This document shows positions 1-8,594 of a DNA stretch of 64,000 nucleotides, one piece after another. The DNA is from CAVQGZ01 sp942491665 (lineage in GTDB: Bacteria > Actinomycetota > Actinomycetes > Jiangellales > Jiangellaceae). The notes below the pieces were generated by a model that saw only the letters and a list, made by a program, of their open reading frames with translations, had not been told where the DNA came from and did no database searches. Each line of letters starts with the position of its first letter. The stretch's first letter is position 1. Made by a program: the position numbers and the translations under genes. The stretch covers positions 248,001 through 312,000 of the forward strand of contig CALOBR010000001.1 in NCBI GenBank assembly GCA_942491665.1, in the 5' to 3' direction.

Positions 1-10
1 GCGTACGTCG

Positions 11-943
11 TCATTCGCTGTCTCCCTCGGTGCCGACCGTCTCCTGACCGAGACCATCCTCGGACTCCGGTGTCGTCGCCGCGCGTTCGCCGTCGAAGGA
101 GGCCCGCAAAGGCACCTCGACCAGGCCGGTCTGCCCCTTGGCGGCGAGCTCGTCCATGTGCGCCTGGTACTCCTCCTCGGAGACCACGACCGCCTCGAAC
201 AGCATGCGCGAGTGGTAGGTGCCGCACAGCTCGGAGCAGCGCCCGGCGAAGGTGCCCTCCTTGGTGGGCGTGAGCTGGAACGAATTCGTCCGGCCCGGAA
301 TCAGGTCCATCTTGAAGTAGAACGACGGCACCCAGAACGAGTGGATGACGTCGGGTGAGTTGAGCTGGAACTCCACGACCTGGTTCACCGGCAGGTAGAG
401 CTGCGGGATGGTCGCTGCGGTGCCAACGTCGTAGACGTCCTCGTCGATGTAGTTGAACGTCCATGACCACTGCTGGCCGATGACGCCGATCTTGACGTCG
501 GGCTCGGTCTTGGCCAGCACCTCGTTGGCGTTGGTCATGGTCCAGAAGAAGAGCACCCCGATGATGAACAGCGGGACGACGGTGTACATCGTCTCGATCG
601 GGATGTTGTAGCGCACCTGCTCGGGCAGGCCCTCGTCGCTGTGCTTGCGCCGATAGACGATCGACGCCCACGCGATCAGGCCCCAGACCAGGGCGCCCAC
701 GGCGAGCGCGGCAATCCAGGTGCCGATCCAGAGGTCGCCGATCAGGGGTGCCCGGTCGGACGCCGCCTCAGGCAGGCCGGAGATCTTGAAGGCCTCATCC
801 TGGGTGATGCCACATCCGGACAGCAGAGTGGCGGCGACGACTGCGCCTGATGCCGTCGCCAGCCGAACCGGTCGTGACCAGGTCCGGCGACCACGGCGCG
901 CGTCGTCGCCCTGGGTGCCTGAGGTTCTCGCCAGCGTCGTCAT
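11..943 (-). CDS. ctaC: Cytochrome c oxidase subunit II (CtaC)
   Basis: 310 residues. This is the CuA subunit of the aa3-type terminal oxidase, which takes electrons from cytochrome c outside the membrane. The N-terminus is basic and followed by a lipobox (LLSGC, Cys about 44), so a lipoprotein is likely. Two membrane helices follow (about 75-95 and 118-138). The cupredoxin domain carries the CuA ligands: His in VIHSFWVP, then CSELCGTYHSRM with both Cys, the Glu, the His and the Met. The ATG at 943 was chosen because GAGCGAGG precedes it and the frame upstream is not protein-like. The gene stops 10 bases from the window edge; ctaD probably follows outside. It is divergent from the cysteine desulfurase. 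Confidence 0.95.
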   Translation of the reverse strand: MTTLARTSGTQGDDARRGRRTWSRPVRLATASGAVVAATLLSGCGITQDEAFKISGLPEAASDRAPLIGDLWIGTWIAALAVGALVWGLIAWASIVYRRKHSDEGLPEQVRYNIPIETMYTVVPLFIIGVLFFWTMTNANEVLAKTEPDVKIGVIGQQWSWTFNYIDEDVYDVGTAATIPQLYLPVNQVVEFQLNSPDVIHSFWVPSFYFKMDLIPGRTNSFQLTPTKEGTFAGRCSELCGTYHSRMLFEAVVVSEEEYQAHMDELAAKGQTGLVEVPLRASFDGERAATTPESEDGLGQETVGTEGDSE

Positions 944-1043
944 GCCTCGCTCTGTCTTCGTCGAAGGTGCCGCAGTCCAACGGGAGAGTAGCGTCCCACT
1001 CCTGCAGAAACCCACCCTCTCCCGGTGTTTGGCGCGCTGAAAG

Positions 1044-2192
1044 GTGTCGGATGTGACATATCTCGACGCTGCATCGGGCGAGAGACTGCATCCAGCAGCC
1101 CGTGCGGTGATGCTCGCGGCCCTCGACGAGGGGTGGGCCGACCCGGCCCGGCTGTACCGCGAGGGCCGCCGAGCCCGGCTGCTGCTCGACAACGCCCGCG
1201 AGGTGGTGGCCGCGCACCTGCCGGCCCACCCGGACGAGGTGGTCTTCACCGCCAGCGGGACCCAGGCGCTGCACCTGGGCGCGCTGGGTGGTCTGGGTGG
1301 ACGGCGCCGGGCGGGTGACCGGCTGGTGACCTCGGCGGTCGAGCACTCGGCTGTGCTGGCGGCGGGAGCGACGCACGTTCGGCGTGGGGGCCGCCACGAC
1401 ACGGTCGCGGTCGACTCGCACGGGTCGCTCGACCTCGACGCGTTCGAGGTCGAGCTGGGCGGCGGGGACGTGGCGCTCGCGGCGGTCCAGTCGGCCAACC
1501 ACGAGGTGGGCACGGTGCAGCCCCTGGAGGCGGTTGTTGCCTGCGCCACCGAGGCCGGCGTGCCGCTGCTGGTGGACGCGGCCCAGTCGTTGGGCCGGGA
1601 GCCCGTGCCGGCAGGGTGGTCGATGCTGGCGGGCAGCGCACACAAGTGGGGCGGGCCGTCCGGCGTGGGAGTGCTCGCGACAAGGCGCCGCACCCGGTTC
1701 ACCTCGCCCTTGCCCGAAGACGAGCGAGGCGGCGGGGTGGTGCCCGGCTTCGAGAACGTCGCGGGCGCGCTGGCCGCCGCGGCAGCCCTGCAGGCCCGGG
1801 CCGGGGAGTCGGCCGACCTGGACGCCCGGCACCGGCCCCTGGTCGAGCGGATTCGCCACGAGGTTCCCCGTCTCGTCCCGGACGTGCAGGTGGTGGGCCA
1901 CCCGACCCAGCGCCTGGCGCACCTGGTGACCTTCTCGTGCCTCTACGCCGATGGAGAAGCCCTGCTGACGGCACTGGCTGACGCCGACATCGCCGTGTCG
2001 AGCGGGTCGTCGTGCACGGCCAGCACGCTGCGCCCAAGCCACGTGCTGGAGGCGATGGGCGTCCTCACCCACGGCAACGTCCGGGTGTCGCTGGCCCGGG
2101 AGACCACGGCGGCAGACGTCGACCGCCTGCTGGCCGTCTTGCCGGACGTCGTCGCCGAGGTGCGGTCGCATCTGGGCGCTGACCGGCTGTAG
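1044..2192 (+). CDS. Cysteine desulfurase, class V aminotransferase fold (NifS/IscS-like)
   Basis: 382 residues. A PLP enzyme that removes sulfur from L-cysteine and holds it as a persulfide for Fe-S or thio-transfer chemistry. Visible features are His101, Asp178 and Gln181 of the PLP pocket, Lys201 in SAHKWGGP (Schiff base) and the persulfide Cys324 in SSGSSCTAS. The GTG at 1044 is chosen because the protein opens directly with the family's TYLDAAS start. The neighbours on the opposite strand, a TusA-like carrier and an ErpA-like protein, suggest a sulfur-relay role. Which acceptor it serves cannot be read from sequence. It is not the SufS of a suf operon, since no other suf genes adjoin it. 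Confidence 0.93.
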   Translation: MSDVTYLDAASGERLHPAARAVMLAALDEGWADPARLYREGRRARLLLDNAREVVAAHLPAHPDEVVFTASGTQALHLGALGGLGGRRRAGDRLVTSAVEHSAVLAAGATHVRRGGRHDTVAVDSHGSLDLDAFEVELGGGDVALAAVQSANHEVGTVQPLEAVVACATEAGVPLLVDAAQSLGREPVPAGWSMLAGSAHKWGGPSGVGVLATRRRTRFTSPLPEDERGGGVVPGFENVAGALAAAAALQARAGESADLDARHRPLVERIRHEVPRLVPDVQVVGHPTQRLAHLVTFSCLYADGEALLTALADADIAVSSGSSCTASTLRPSHVLEAMGVLTHGNVRVSLARETTAADVDRLLAVLPDVVAEVRSHLGADRL

Positions 2193-2226
2193 CGCAGGAA
2201 AGTGGCGACGGCGCTAGCGCCAGGCA

Positions 2227-2466
2227 TCAGGCCATCCGGCGCACGTGGTAGACGGGGACGCCGTCCGGGTCGACGGACTCGCCGACGAAGTCGTGCCCGC
2301 GCATGCGGCACCAGGCCGGGATGTCGATGCGGGCGGCCGGGTCGTCGGCGGCCACGGCGATCACCTCGCGGGTGGCGACGTCGGTGATGCGTCTGGCCAG
2401 GTAGATCACCGGGAGCGGACAGCGCTGACCCCGGCAGTCCACGTGGACCACCGGGGTCGGCAGCAT
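2227..2466 (-). CDS. TusA-like sulfurtransferase
   Basis: 79 residues from the ATG at 2466; an in-frame TTG at 2487 would add seven. The fold is recognisable from the opening CRGQRCPLPVIYLA, where CPLP supplies the cysteine that carries persulfide in TusA/SirA-family proteins. It follows the ErpA-like gene by about 27 bases and runs convergent to the cysteine desulfurase, the usual sulfur donor for this family. The length fits the roughly 80-residue family. The acceptor (tRNA thiolation, molybdenum cofactor or Fe-S assembly) is not indicated. Confidence 0.85.
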   Translation of the reverse strand: MLPTPVVHVDCRGQRCPLPVIYLARRITDVATREVIAVAADDPAARIDIPAWCRMRGHDFVGESVDPDGVPVYHVRRMA

Positions 2467-2493
2467 GGTGATCTCAGCCGAGACCAACGCGCG

Positions 2494-2841
2494 CTAGTGG
2501 AAGGAGTCGCCGCAGGCGCACGAGCCGGTGGCGTTGGGGTTGTCGATGGTGAAGCCCTGCTGCTCGATCGAGTCGACGAAGTCGATCGTGGCGCCACCGA
2601 GGTAGGGGGCGCTCATGCGGTCGACGACGACGTTGACGCCACTGAAGTCCAGCACGACGTCGCCGTCGAGCTGACGCTCGTCGAAGAACAGCTGGTATCG
2701 CAGCCCTGAGCACCCGCCCGGCTGAACGGCGACGCGCAGGGCCAGGTCGTCGCGCCCCTCCTGGTCGAGCAGGCTCTTGACCTTGCTGGCTGCGCCATCG
2801 GTGAGAACAACCGCGCTGGTCGACTCGTCCTGGACAGTCAT
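2494..2841 (-). CDS. erpA: A-type iron-sulfur carrier (ErpA/HesB/IscA family)
   Basis: 115 residues. An Fe-S insertion or carrier protein of the HesB-like domain family. The three invariant cysteines are present: Cys44 in PGGCSGLRY and Cys108/Cys110 in the terminal SCACGDSF. The ATG at 2841 is preceded by CTCGAGGAGCGAG, a strong ribosome binding site; the GTG and ATG further upstream add residues unlike the family. It lies directly upstream of the TusA-like gene. Likely clients are nearby Fe-S enzymes such as NadA and LipA, but that is inference. Confidence 0.92.
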   Translation of the reverse strand: MTVQDESTSAVVLTDGAASKVKSLLDQEGRDDLALRVAVQPGGCSGLRYQLFFDERQLDGDVVLDFSGVNVVVDRMSAPYLGGATIDFVDSIEQQGFTIDNPNATGSCACGDSFH

Positions 2842-2975
2842 CTCGCTCCTCGAGTAGCCGTGTTGTGGGAACGACATCGTGACACAAGCAGACACGTCGA
2901 GCCACCTGCCGTCACGCTCTCCAACGCACCGGTGACGCCGATGCTTCCCGACTTCCGCTCGGGGGTTGGGACCCC

Positions 2976-4130
2976 TCAGCGCCCCCAGGTGCGGGCGACC
3001 CGTTCGGCGAGGTCGGCGAGCGCGTCGGCCGGGTCGTCGAGCGCGCGCCGCTCACCGAAGGCGTCGACCATCCCGTACGCACCGTCCACGCCCGCTGCCC
3101 GCAGCTCACGCGACCCCACCTCGAGCCGGCCGGCCAAGGCCACGCAGGGAACACCCGCTCCGGCCGCCAGACCGGCGACCCCGGCGACGACCTTGCCGGT
3201 GAACGTCTGCGGGTCGAGCTTGCCCTCGCCGGTCAGGACGAGGTCGGCGCCGGCGAGTCGTTCGCCGAACCCAGAGGCCTGGGCGACCACGTCGATCCCC
3301 GGACGCTGCCGGGCGCCGAGAACGAGCAACGCGTAGCCAAGGCCGCCGGCCGCCCCGGCCCCCGGGGCATCGGCGGTGGACCGGTCGACGAGGTGGGCGA
3401 AACGGCTCAGTGCGCCGTCGGCGGCGAACAACCGTTCACTGGACAGGCCCTTCTGCGGCCCGTAGATGTTTGTGGCGCCCCGAAGTCCGAGCAGCGGGTT
3501 GGTCACATCCGTAGCCGCGATCAGTACGCGACCCGCCAGGCGTGCGCGAACCGGGTCGAGGTCGACTGCGGTGAGGGTGGCCAACGACGCTGCTCCCCCG
3601 GTCAAGGCATCGGGCGGTTCACCGGCGGCACCGAGGGCGGCCAGCATGCCGGCACCGCCGTCGTTCGTGCCCGACCCACCAAGCCCGATGACGACTTCGT
3701 CGGCCCCGGCGTCGACCGCGGCCGCGACCAGCTCACCGACCCCGAGCGTGGACGCCGCCTCGGCGACGTCCACCTCCGGCCCGGCGCCGGTCGTGTCGCG
3801 GGGAAGCAGGGCCAGCCCGCAGGCCTGGGCCGACTCGACGTAGGCCGTTGTTGCCGTCGTGGGGTCCCCCGCGTCCGACGACCGGCGACGAACGAGCAGA
3901 AGGGTCGCCGGGGTCGGCTGACCCAGCGGGCCGGTGACTGTCAACGCGTGCAGCTGGCCACCGAGCGCCGCATGCAGGGCGTCGACGAACCCCGGTCCCC
4001 CGTCCGACATGGGAGCCAGCAGCAGGTCGTCGTCGGGGCGGCGTCGACCCCATCCGCGGCGCATCGCCTCGGCCGCCTCGGCCGCGGTGAGGGTGCCAGC
4101 GAACTTGTCTGGCGCGATCAGCACCTGCAC
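2976..4130 (-). CDS. Glycerate kinase (GlxK/GarK family)
   Basis: 384 residues, normal for the glycerate kinase type 1 family that phosphorylates glycerate with ATP. The N-terminal IAPDKFAGTLTAAEAAEAM is diagnostic, followed by LLAPMSDGGPGFVDAL, GLGGSGTNDGGAGM and a late LVLTGEGKLDPQT loop, all conserved in the family. The start is GTG at 4130, four bases after the stop of the upstream membrane-protein gene, so the two are probably cotranscribed. No other glyoxylate genes adjoin it, so its pathway role is not evident. Confidence 0.92.
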   Translation of the reverse strand: MQVLIAPDKFAGTLTAAEAAEAMRRGWGRRRPDDDLLLAPMSDGGPGFVDALHAALGGQLHALTVTGPLGQPTPATLLLVRRRSSDAGDPTTATTAYVESAQACGLALLPRDTTGAGPEVDVAEAASTLGVGELVAAAVDAGADEVVIGLGGSGTNDGGAGMLAALGAAGEPPDALTGGAASLATLTAVDLDPVRARLAGRVLIAATDVTNPLLGLRGATNIYGPQKGLSSERLFAADGALSRFAHLVDRSTADAPGAGAAGGLGYALLVLGARQRPGIDVVAQASGFGERLAGADLVLTGEGKLDPQTFTGKVVAGVAGLAAGAGVPCVALAGRLEVGSRELRAAGVDGAYGMVDAFGERRALDDPADALADLAERVARTWGR

Positions 4131-4134
4131 GGGC

Positions 4135-4404
4135 TCAGCCCTGGTCCAGCTCGCCGCTGGCCCTCGAGACGTCGTCGATCGCGGCGTCCACCTGAAGCGC
4201 CAGCGAGGCGTCGAGTCGAGTGTCGTTGCCCAGCGAGCGCAGGGCCTGCTCGGCGGTGCCCAGTGCGCGCAGCAGCCGCGCGTTGTCCGCTCGGAGCAGG
4301 GCCTCGACGCGGCGTGCCTCGTCCACCCGCCGCTGGGCAGACATCACCAGGGTGAGCCCGACGAGCAGTACGGCGAGCGAGAGAACGACGAGGCCGACAG
4401 CCAT
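4135..4404 (-). CDS. Small membrane-anchored coiled-coil protein
   Basis: 89 residues from the ATG at 4404. One N-terminal membrane helix (about 2-22, VGLVVLSLAVLLVGLTLVM) is followed by a helical segment rich in Arg, Glu, Ala and Leu (about 25-88) that could form a coiled coil. I do not recognise a named family. It sits four bases upstream of glycerate kinase on the same strand and is divergent from nadA, sharing a promoter region of about 105 bases with it. Codon usage matches its neighbours. Function unknown. Confidence 0.7.
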   Translation of the reverse strand: MAVGLVVLSLAVLLVGLTLVMSAQRRVDEARRVEALLRADNARLLRALGTAEQALRSLGNDTRLDASLALQVDAAIDDVSRASGELDQG

Positions 4405-4509
4405 GGCGTGGGAGTCTGCCTCAGGCTGGCCGACCTGGCCACGGCGCCCGCGCCCCGCGAACCGGCCCCAGGTGACGCGGCGGGTGTCGTGGGGGAGGAT
4501 AGGTGGACC

Positions 4510-5721
4510 ATGACTGCCGACACCGCCGCGCCCCGCTCGGGAGCTGACCTGCCGCTGCTGCTCCTGGGACGGGCAAGTGACCCGGGCAGCGAACGAGGGG
4601 TGGAGTGCCCCGGCGACCTTCCGCCGGCCAGCGACCCCGACTTGGTCGAGCGGGCGCAACGGGCCAAGGACGCCCTCGGCGAGCGGCTCTTCGTGCTGGG
4701 GCACCACTACCAGCGTGACGAGGTGATCCAGTTCGCCGACGTCACCGGTGACTCGTTCAAGCTCGCGCGCGAGGCGGCGGCGCGTCCGGACGCGGAGTTC
4801 ATCGTCTTCTGCGGCGTGCACTTCATGGCCGAGAGCGCCGACATCTTGACGGCCGGAGCCCAGCAGGTGATCCTTCCCGACCTCGCTGCCGGGTGCTCGA
4901 TGGCCGACATGGCTCGCCTCCAGCAGGTCGAGGAGGCGTGGGAGCGCCTCGAGGACGCCGGCGTCGCCGCCGACGTCGTCCCGATCACGTACATGAACTC
5001 CTCGGCCGACATCAAGGCCTTCTGCGGACGCCACGAGGGCGCCGTGTGCACGTCCAGCAACGCCGAGCGCGCCTTGTCGTGGGCCTTCGAGCAGCGGGAC
5101 CCGGGCGCCGGCAAGGTGCTGTTCTTGCCCGACCAGCACCTCGGTCGCAACACGGCCGTCCTTGAACTGGGGCTCACGCTGGACGACTGCGTGGTGATCG
5201 ACCCGCACAGGCCCGACTTCGGTGTCACCGACGACGAGCTGCGCGCTGCTCGCATGCTGCTGTGGCGGGGGCACTGCTCGGTGCACGGACGGTTCAGCGC
5301 GGCGTGCGTGGACGACGTCCGCGAGCGAGTGCCGGGTGTCAACGTGCTGGTGCACCCCGAGTGCACCCACGAGGTGGTTACGAAGGCCGACTACGTGGGG
5401 TCGACGGAGTACATCATCTCGATGCTCGAGGCTGCCGAGCCCGGCTCGGCCTGGGCCATCGGGACCGAGCTGAACCTCGTCAAGCGGCTGTCGCTGCAGT
5501 TCCCGGACAAGAACGTCGTCTTTCTGGACGACACGGTCTGCTTCTGCGCCACCATGAACCGCATCGACCTGCCGCATCTGGTGTGGTCGCTGGAGAACCT
5601 CGTCGAGGGACGGGTCGTCAACCGCATCGAGGTGGACGATGACGTGGCCCACTGGGCGCGGGTGGCGCTGGACCGGATGTTGGCGCTGCCCAGCGGGACG
5701 ACGGCGCCGTCCACTGACTGA
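4510..5721 (+). CDS. nadA: Quinolinate synthase (NadA)
   Basis: 403 residues. It condenses iminoaspartate with dihydroxyacetone phosphate to quinolinate in de novo NAD synthesis. The family hallmarks GHHYQRDEVIQFADVTGDS, VFCGVHFMAE, ITYMNSSADIK and LFLPDQHLGRNTA are all present. Probable 4Fe-4S ligands are Cys129 (GCSMAD), Cys256 (GHCSVH) and Cys344 or Cys346 (TVCFCATM). It is longer than the enterobacterial enzyme, mainly through an N-terminal extension. The ATG at 4510 has GGGGAGG about ten bases upstream. No nadB or nadC adjoins it in this window; nadE lies 40 kb away. Confidence 0.96.
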   Translation: MTADTAAPRSGADLPLLLLGRASDPGSERGVECPGDLPPASDPDLVERAQRAKDALGERLFVLGHHYQRDEVIQFADVTGDSFKLAREAAARPDAEFIVFCGVHFMAESADILTAGAQQVILPDLAAGCSMADMARLQQVEEAWERLEDAGVAADVVPITYMNSSADIKAFCGRHEGAVCTSSNAERALSWAFEQRDPGAGKVLFLPDQHLGRNTAVLELGLTLDDCVVIDPHRPDFGVTDDELRAARMLLWRGHCSVHGRFSAACVDDVRERVPGVNVLVHPECTHEVVTKADYVGSTEYIISMLEAAEPGSAWAIGTELNLVKRLSLQFPDKNVVFLDDTVCFCATMNRIDLPHLVWSLENLVEGRVVNRIEVDDDVAHWARVALDRMLALPSGTTAPSTD

Positions 5722-5782
5722 CGCTGCCCTCATGACCGACAGCTGCGCCGGACCGGGCTCTGCCTGAAGCAGTGGCGCGGGG

Positions 5783-5820
5783 GCCGGCACGGCCTGGCAC
5801 AGGCGCCGGCACGGCCTGGC
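5783..5820. repeat. Tandem direct repeat, 16-base unit
   Basis: GCCGGCACGGCCTGGC occurs at 5783-5798 and again at 5805-5820, a 22-base period, downstream of nadA and before the long hairpin. Function unknown. Confidence 0.75.
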
Positions 5821-5852
5821 GCGGACTCCGGCGAGACTCAGCGGGTCTCAGC

Positions 5853-5908
5853 GCGGAAGTTTGGGGGTTTCCACGGGAGATCTTCCTTGGAAACCCCCAA
5901 ACTTCCGC
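5853..5908. terminator. Very long perfect hairpin between convergent genes
   Basis: A perfect 21-base inverted repeat (5853-5873 with 5888-5908, core GGAAGTTTGGGGGTTTCCA) encloses 14 bases that themselves nearly pair around AGATCT. It lies between the ends of nadA and pspAB, so a bidirectional transcription stop is the natural reading, although no U-run follows. A partial third copy of one arm, GTTTGGGGG, starts at 5921. It could instead be a mobile palindromic element or a cruciform site. Confidence 0.7.
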
Positions 5909-5992
5909 CGTCACGTGATCGTTTGGGGGGACGGCGGGCCGGGTCCGGGGGAAGCGCTCGGCTGCGGCGGGGGGCCGGCGGATGGCGGCGGG

Positions 5993-6559
5993 TCAGAGGA
6001 CGGGGGCGTCCCACACGGCGAACCAGCGGCTGACGTCGGGCTCGATGGGCAGCTCGCCGGAGATCACGCCGCGCACCTGTAGCTCCAGGGCGTTGTCGCG
6101 CTGCTGGGCTGGCCCGGCCTGCGGTGCGAACGGGTAGAACGTGCCGCGCTTGGGCAGGTACACCAGGCCCACGACCCTTCCGTCGGCAGCCCGGAACGGC
6201 ACCAGGTCGCACAGGATGTTGGGACCGAAGCCCTCCATCTGCAGCGTGGTCGTGACCGCGTGCAGGTCGGTCACCAGCGCGCCGATGTCGTCAGCGCTGC
6301 CGTTGAGGACGACCCAGGTGTAGCCGTGGGAGTCCCGCGACAGCTGGGGACGCGATGCCTGCAGCATCGCCGTGACGTCAGCCTCGAGCCGGTCGAACGG
6401 TGCACCTTCGGGGTCTCGGTAGCAGACCGCGACCGACCCCGTGCAGCGAAGCCCGGCCGCGACGTCGAGGGTGATGGCAGCGGATGGGATCGCGAAGAGG
6501 GCGTCCAGGTCGGGCCCCTTGACCTTGCGCCGGCCCATGACGGCGTCGAAGAAGCCCAT
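5993..6559 (-). CDS. pspAB: PspA-associated protein PspAB
   Basis: 188 residues, soluble, with no membrane helix. It opens with MGFFDAVMGRRKVKGPDLDALF and contains GFGPNILCDLVPF and VYLPKRGTFYPFAP, as in actinobacterial proteins named PspAB. Its start is directly adjacent to the htpX stop, and it ends the order pspA, pspAA, htpX, pspAB. This order is known in actinomycetes and ties it to envelope stress. Its biochemical role is not established; a partner of HtpX or PspA is inference. Confidence 0.88.
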   Translation of the reverse strand: MGFFDAVMGRRKVKGPDLDALFAIPSAAITLDVAAGLRCTGSVAVCYRDPEGAPFDRLEADVTAMLQASRPQLSRDSHGYTWVVLNGSADDIGALVTDLHAVTTTLQMEGFGPNILCDLVPFRAADGRVVGLVYLPKRGTFYPFAPQAGPAQQRDNALELQVRGVISGELPIEPDVSRWFAVWDAPVL

Positions 6560-7468
6560 CTACATCGGCCGTCCCAGCTCAGCGGAGATCTTGGCGAGCT
6601 GGTCGAGGCGCTTGTCCAGCGGCGGGTGGGTGGCGAACATCGAACCGATGTCGAAGCCCTTGTTCGTGAAGGCCGGATAGATGAAGAAAGCGTTGTAGGG
6701 CTCGGCCGCGCGCAGGTCGCGGGTCGGGATGCGGGCCATGTCGCCGGAGATCTTCGTCAACGCACTGGCCAGGGCGGCCGGCTGCCCGGTGAGGATCGCT
6801 CCGGCCCGGTCGGCCGCCAGCTCGCGGTAGCGCGACAGCACTCGCGTGAGCACGAAGCTGATGGCGTACACCACGACGCCGATGAGCATGAAGACGAAGA
6901 ACATCGCTGCGCTGTTCTGGTCGCGGCGACCCATCGACGACCACATCGCGCTGCGGATCATGAACCCGGCGATCACGCCGACCGCCGACGCGATCGTCAT
7001 CACCGTCACGTCCTTGTGGGCGATGTGGCTCAGCTCATGGCTGAGGACGGCTTCCATCTCCCGCTCGTCCAGCCGCTTCATCAGCCCGGTGGTGACCGCG
7101 ACGACGGCGCGGTCCTCGCTGCGGCCGGTGGCGAACGCGTTGGGCACGTCGCTGACACTGATCGCGACGCGCGGCTTCTTCATGTCCGCCAGCGCGGCCA
7201 GCCGATCTACCAGGGCGTGCAGCTCGGGGGCATCGGCGGGGCTCACCTCGCGGGCACGCATGCCCTTCAAGGCCAGCGTGTCGGAGTAGTACCACTGCGC
7301 CCACAGCATGCCGATCGGCAGCACACCCCAGATCAAGAACCCCGAGGCGTTTCCGAAGAGCAGGTACAGCCCGGCCGCGAGCCCGACGTAGAGCAGCGCC
7401 AGCAGAACCATGGTGATGACCATGCGGGTCGCCAGGCCGCGGTCAGGCTGAAAACGAGTTCGTGCCAC
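6560..7468 (-). CDS. htpX: Zinc metalloprotease HtpX (M48 family)
   Basis: 302 residues. A membrane protease that degrades misfolded membrane proteins. There are two N-terminal helices (about 16-38 and 42-60). The zinc motif HELSH is at 144-148 with the third ligand expected in the ELAADRAG segment. Two further hydrophobic segments follow (about 158-175 and 193-213). The start is GTG at 7468. The stop abuts the pspAB start with no spacing, so translation is likely coupled. Confidence 0.95.
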   Translation of the reverse strand: MARTRFQPDRGLATRMVITMVLLALLYVGLAAGLYLLFGNASGFLIWGVLPIGMLWAQWYYSDTLALKGMRAREVSPADAPELHALVDRLAALADMKKPRVAISVSDVPNAFATGRSEDRAVVAVTTGLMKRLDEREMEAVLSHELSHIAHKDVTVMTIASAVGVIAGFMIRSAMWSSMGRRDQNSAAMFFVFMLIGVVVYAISFVLTRVLSRYRELAADRAGAILTGQPAALASALTKISGDMARIPTRDLRAAEPYNAFFIYPAFTNKGFDIGSMFATHPPLDKRLDQLAKISAELGRPM

Positions 7469-7518
7469 GTCTGGTCAACTCCACAGGTCGTTCTGGCGTT
7501 CCCGACGAGCTCGCCGGC

Positions 7519-7797
7519 TCAGCCAGGCAGCAGACCTTCGTCGCTCAGGTACTCCCGCACCTCGTCCAACGTGGCGTCTGCCGACGGCAGCACCAGGTCG
7601 CTCTCGACGAACACGTCGGTGGCCACCGGGGTGCCCTTCTCGTGGATCTCCGCCAGCAAGCGTGTGAGCGCACCCCTGAACTCGGCGGTGTCACCCACCG
7701 AGATGGCGTGCTCGACAGCCCCGTCGAGCTCGTTCAGGTCGGCAAGCTGCGCGGCATCGATCTCGTACTGCCCCTCACCGAGGATGCGGATGATCAT
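7519..7797 (-). CDS. pspAA: PspA-associated protein PspAA
   Basis: 92 residues. It opens with MIIRILGEGQYEID and ends with LPSADATLDEVREYLSDEG, the pattern of the small PspAA domain found after PspA in actinobacteria. The start overlaps the pspA stop by four bases (ATGA), a sign of coupled translation. No catalytic residues are evident; an adaptor or PspA-binding role is the usual inference. Confidence 0.9.
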   Translation of the reverse strand: MIIRILGEGQYEIDAAQLADLNELDGAVEHAISVGDTAEFRGALTRLLAEIHEKGTPVATDVFVESDLVLPSADATLDEVREYLSDEGLLPG

Positions 7798-8588
7798 GCC
7801 GGGTTCCCCTCCGACTTGGGCGCAGCCGCCGGGTCGGTCGCGGCGGGTTCGTCAGTGGCCTCGATCGCCGGCGTGGCCGCCGACGGACCGGCACCGAGCT
7901 GCGCCTTCATCTTCGTCAGCTCCAGCTCGACGTCGTTCGTGGACGCCATCCGCTCCAGCTCGAGCGTGATGTCGTCCTTGGACGTGCCGGTGACGTCCTC
8001 CAGAGCCCCGGAGGCAATCAGCTCGTCCACCGCTCCAGCCCGCGCCTGCATCTCCGACGTGCGGTCCTCGGCCCGCTGCACTGCCAAGCCGACGTCACCG
8101 AGCTCCTCGGAGATGCCCGACACCGCCTCGGTGATGCGGGTCTGGGCCTCGGCAGCGGTGTAGGTGGCCTTGATGGTCTCTTTCTTGGTGCGGAACGCCT
8201 CGACCCGCGCCTGGAGCCGCTGAGCGGCGAGGGTGAGCTTCTCCTCCTCGGCCTGCAGCGCGGCGTGTTGCGTAGCGAGGTCGCTGATCTGCTGCTCCAG
8301 GCCCGACCGGCGGGTGAGCGCCTCCCGGGCCAGGTCTTCGCGCGACATCGCCAGCGCCTTCTGCGCCTGGTCGTGCAGCTTGTCCGACTCGGTCTGCAAG
8401 CGCGCGATCTGCAGCTCCACCCGCTTGCGGCTGGTCGCGACGTCCGCGACGCCGCGACGCACCTTCTGCAGCAGCTCCAGCTGCTTGGTGTAGCTGTAGT
8501 CCAGCGTCTCTCGCGGGTCTTCCATCTTGTCCATCGCCTTGTTGGCCTTGGACCGGAAGATCAGCGACATCCTGTTGAACACACCCAT
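7794..8588 (-). CDS. pspA: Phage shock protein A (PspA/IM30 family)
   Basis: 264 residues. A peripheral membrane ESCRT-III-like protein that coats damaged membrane. The N-terminus MGVFNRMSLIFRSKANKAMD is followed by a long, nearly unbroken coiled coil (about 25-215). The last 40 residues are Ala/Pro-rich and unlike the core. It is first in the four-gene Psp order. A TAGTCT box (minus strand, 8595-8600) sits six bases before the ATG, suggesting a leaderless mRNA. No pspF-type regulator or sigma-54 site is visible here. Confidence 0.95.
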   Translation of the reverse strand: MGVFNRMSLIFRSKANKAMDKMEDPRETLDYSYTKQLELLQKVRRGVADVATSRKRVELQIARLQTESDKLHDQAQKALAMSREDLAREALTRRSGLEQQISDLATQHAALQAEEEKLTLAAQRLQARVEAFRTKKETIKATYTAAEAQTRITEAVSGISEELGDVGLAVQRAEDRTSEMQARAGAVDELIASGALEDVTGTSKDDITLELERMASTNDVELELTKMKAQLGAGPSAATPAIEATDEPAATDPAAAPKSEGNPA

Positions 8589-8594
8589 GGGAGC

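Noticed and set aside
981..1024. CGGGAGAG/CTCTCCCG inverted repeat between ctaC and the cysteine desulfurase gene.
   Set aside because: Eight bases with a 28-base gap is weak in such GC-rich sequence; no regulator suggested.
2210..2221. GGCGCTAGCGCC palindrome between the cysteine desulfurase and tusA genes.
   Set aside because: Possible weak bidirectional terminator, but too short to support.
4404..5790. A long minus-strand open frame opposite nadA.
   Set aside because: It is Arg-, Val- and His-rich shadow sequence of nadA; only the part below 4404 reads like a protein.
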